Assembly: GCA_019236035.1 (NCBI GenBank)
Contig: JAFAJU010000372.1
Coordinates: 1 to 5,864, forward strand
Source of the DNA: Verrucomicrobiota bacterium
GTDB lineage: Bacteria > Verrucomicrobiota > Verrucomicrobiia > Chthoniobacterales > JAFAMB01
Direction: 5' to 3'
DNA: 5,864 bases
The first letter of the stretch is position 1; the number at the start of each line of letters is the position of its first letter. The notes under the pieces were generated by a model, which did no database searches, had not been told where the DNA came from, and was given only the letters and a program-made list of their open reading frames with translations. Position numbers and translations under genes: made by a program. Of the stretch, positions 5,861-5,864 are shown piece by piece.

Positions 5861-5864
5861 CGGT

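Overview
The window looks like chromosomal DNA from a Gram-negative, probably soil-type bacterium of moderate-to-high GC. The clues are a signal-bearing isoaspartate methyltransferase, a LivF-type branched-chain amino acid transporter ATPase, and an intergenic repeat of the ACCACAGAG...CTCTGTGGT kind that I associate with Acidobacteriota, Verrucomicrobiota, Planctomycetota and some proteobacterial or metagenomic genomes. The phylum cannot be fixed from the sequence.

Layout from left to right: (1) 1-156, plus strand, the last 51 codons of a membrane protein whose remaining piece resembles the end of a DUF3365 (Tll0287-like) sensor domain followed by a transmembrane helix. (2) 157-340, a convergent gap filled by a large imperfect inverted repeat. 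(3) 341-1054 (possibly to 1099), minus strand, pcm, protein-L-isoaspartate O-methyltransferase with an N-terminal export or anchor segment. (4) About 110-150 bp of divergent upstream region. (5) 1207-5100, plus strand, a 1297-residue multidomain protein and the centre of interest. Its order is DUF4062, nSTAND1-type P-loop NTPase, winged-helix-like region, one transmembrane helix, a long coiled coil built from 28-residue repeats, a Pro/Ser-rich linker, and a small NTF2-like-looking C-terminal domain. (6) 5101-5149, a perfect 20-bp inverted repeat that fills the convergent gap. (7) 5150-5860, minus strand, livF, probably the last gene of a liv operon lying to the right.

The flanking genes are housekeeping functions with no evident link to one another. 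The large STAND gene is alone in its transcription direction and has convergent or divergent neighbours, so it reads as a single-gene system. Known STAND proteins couple ligand sensing to NTP-driven oligomerisation and effector activation, and DUF4062 sits where effector or signalling domains usually sit. Here the usual cytoplasmic sensor (WD40 or TPR repeats) is replaced by a membrane helix and a predicted extracytoplasmic stalk and globular tip. My inference is a transmembrane STAND switch that monitors the envelope and signals to a cytoplasmic DUF4062/NTPase head. No mobile element, CRISPR array, tRNA or rRNA was seen.
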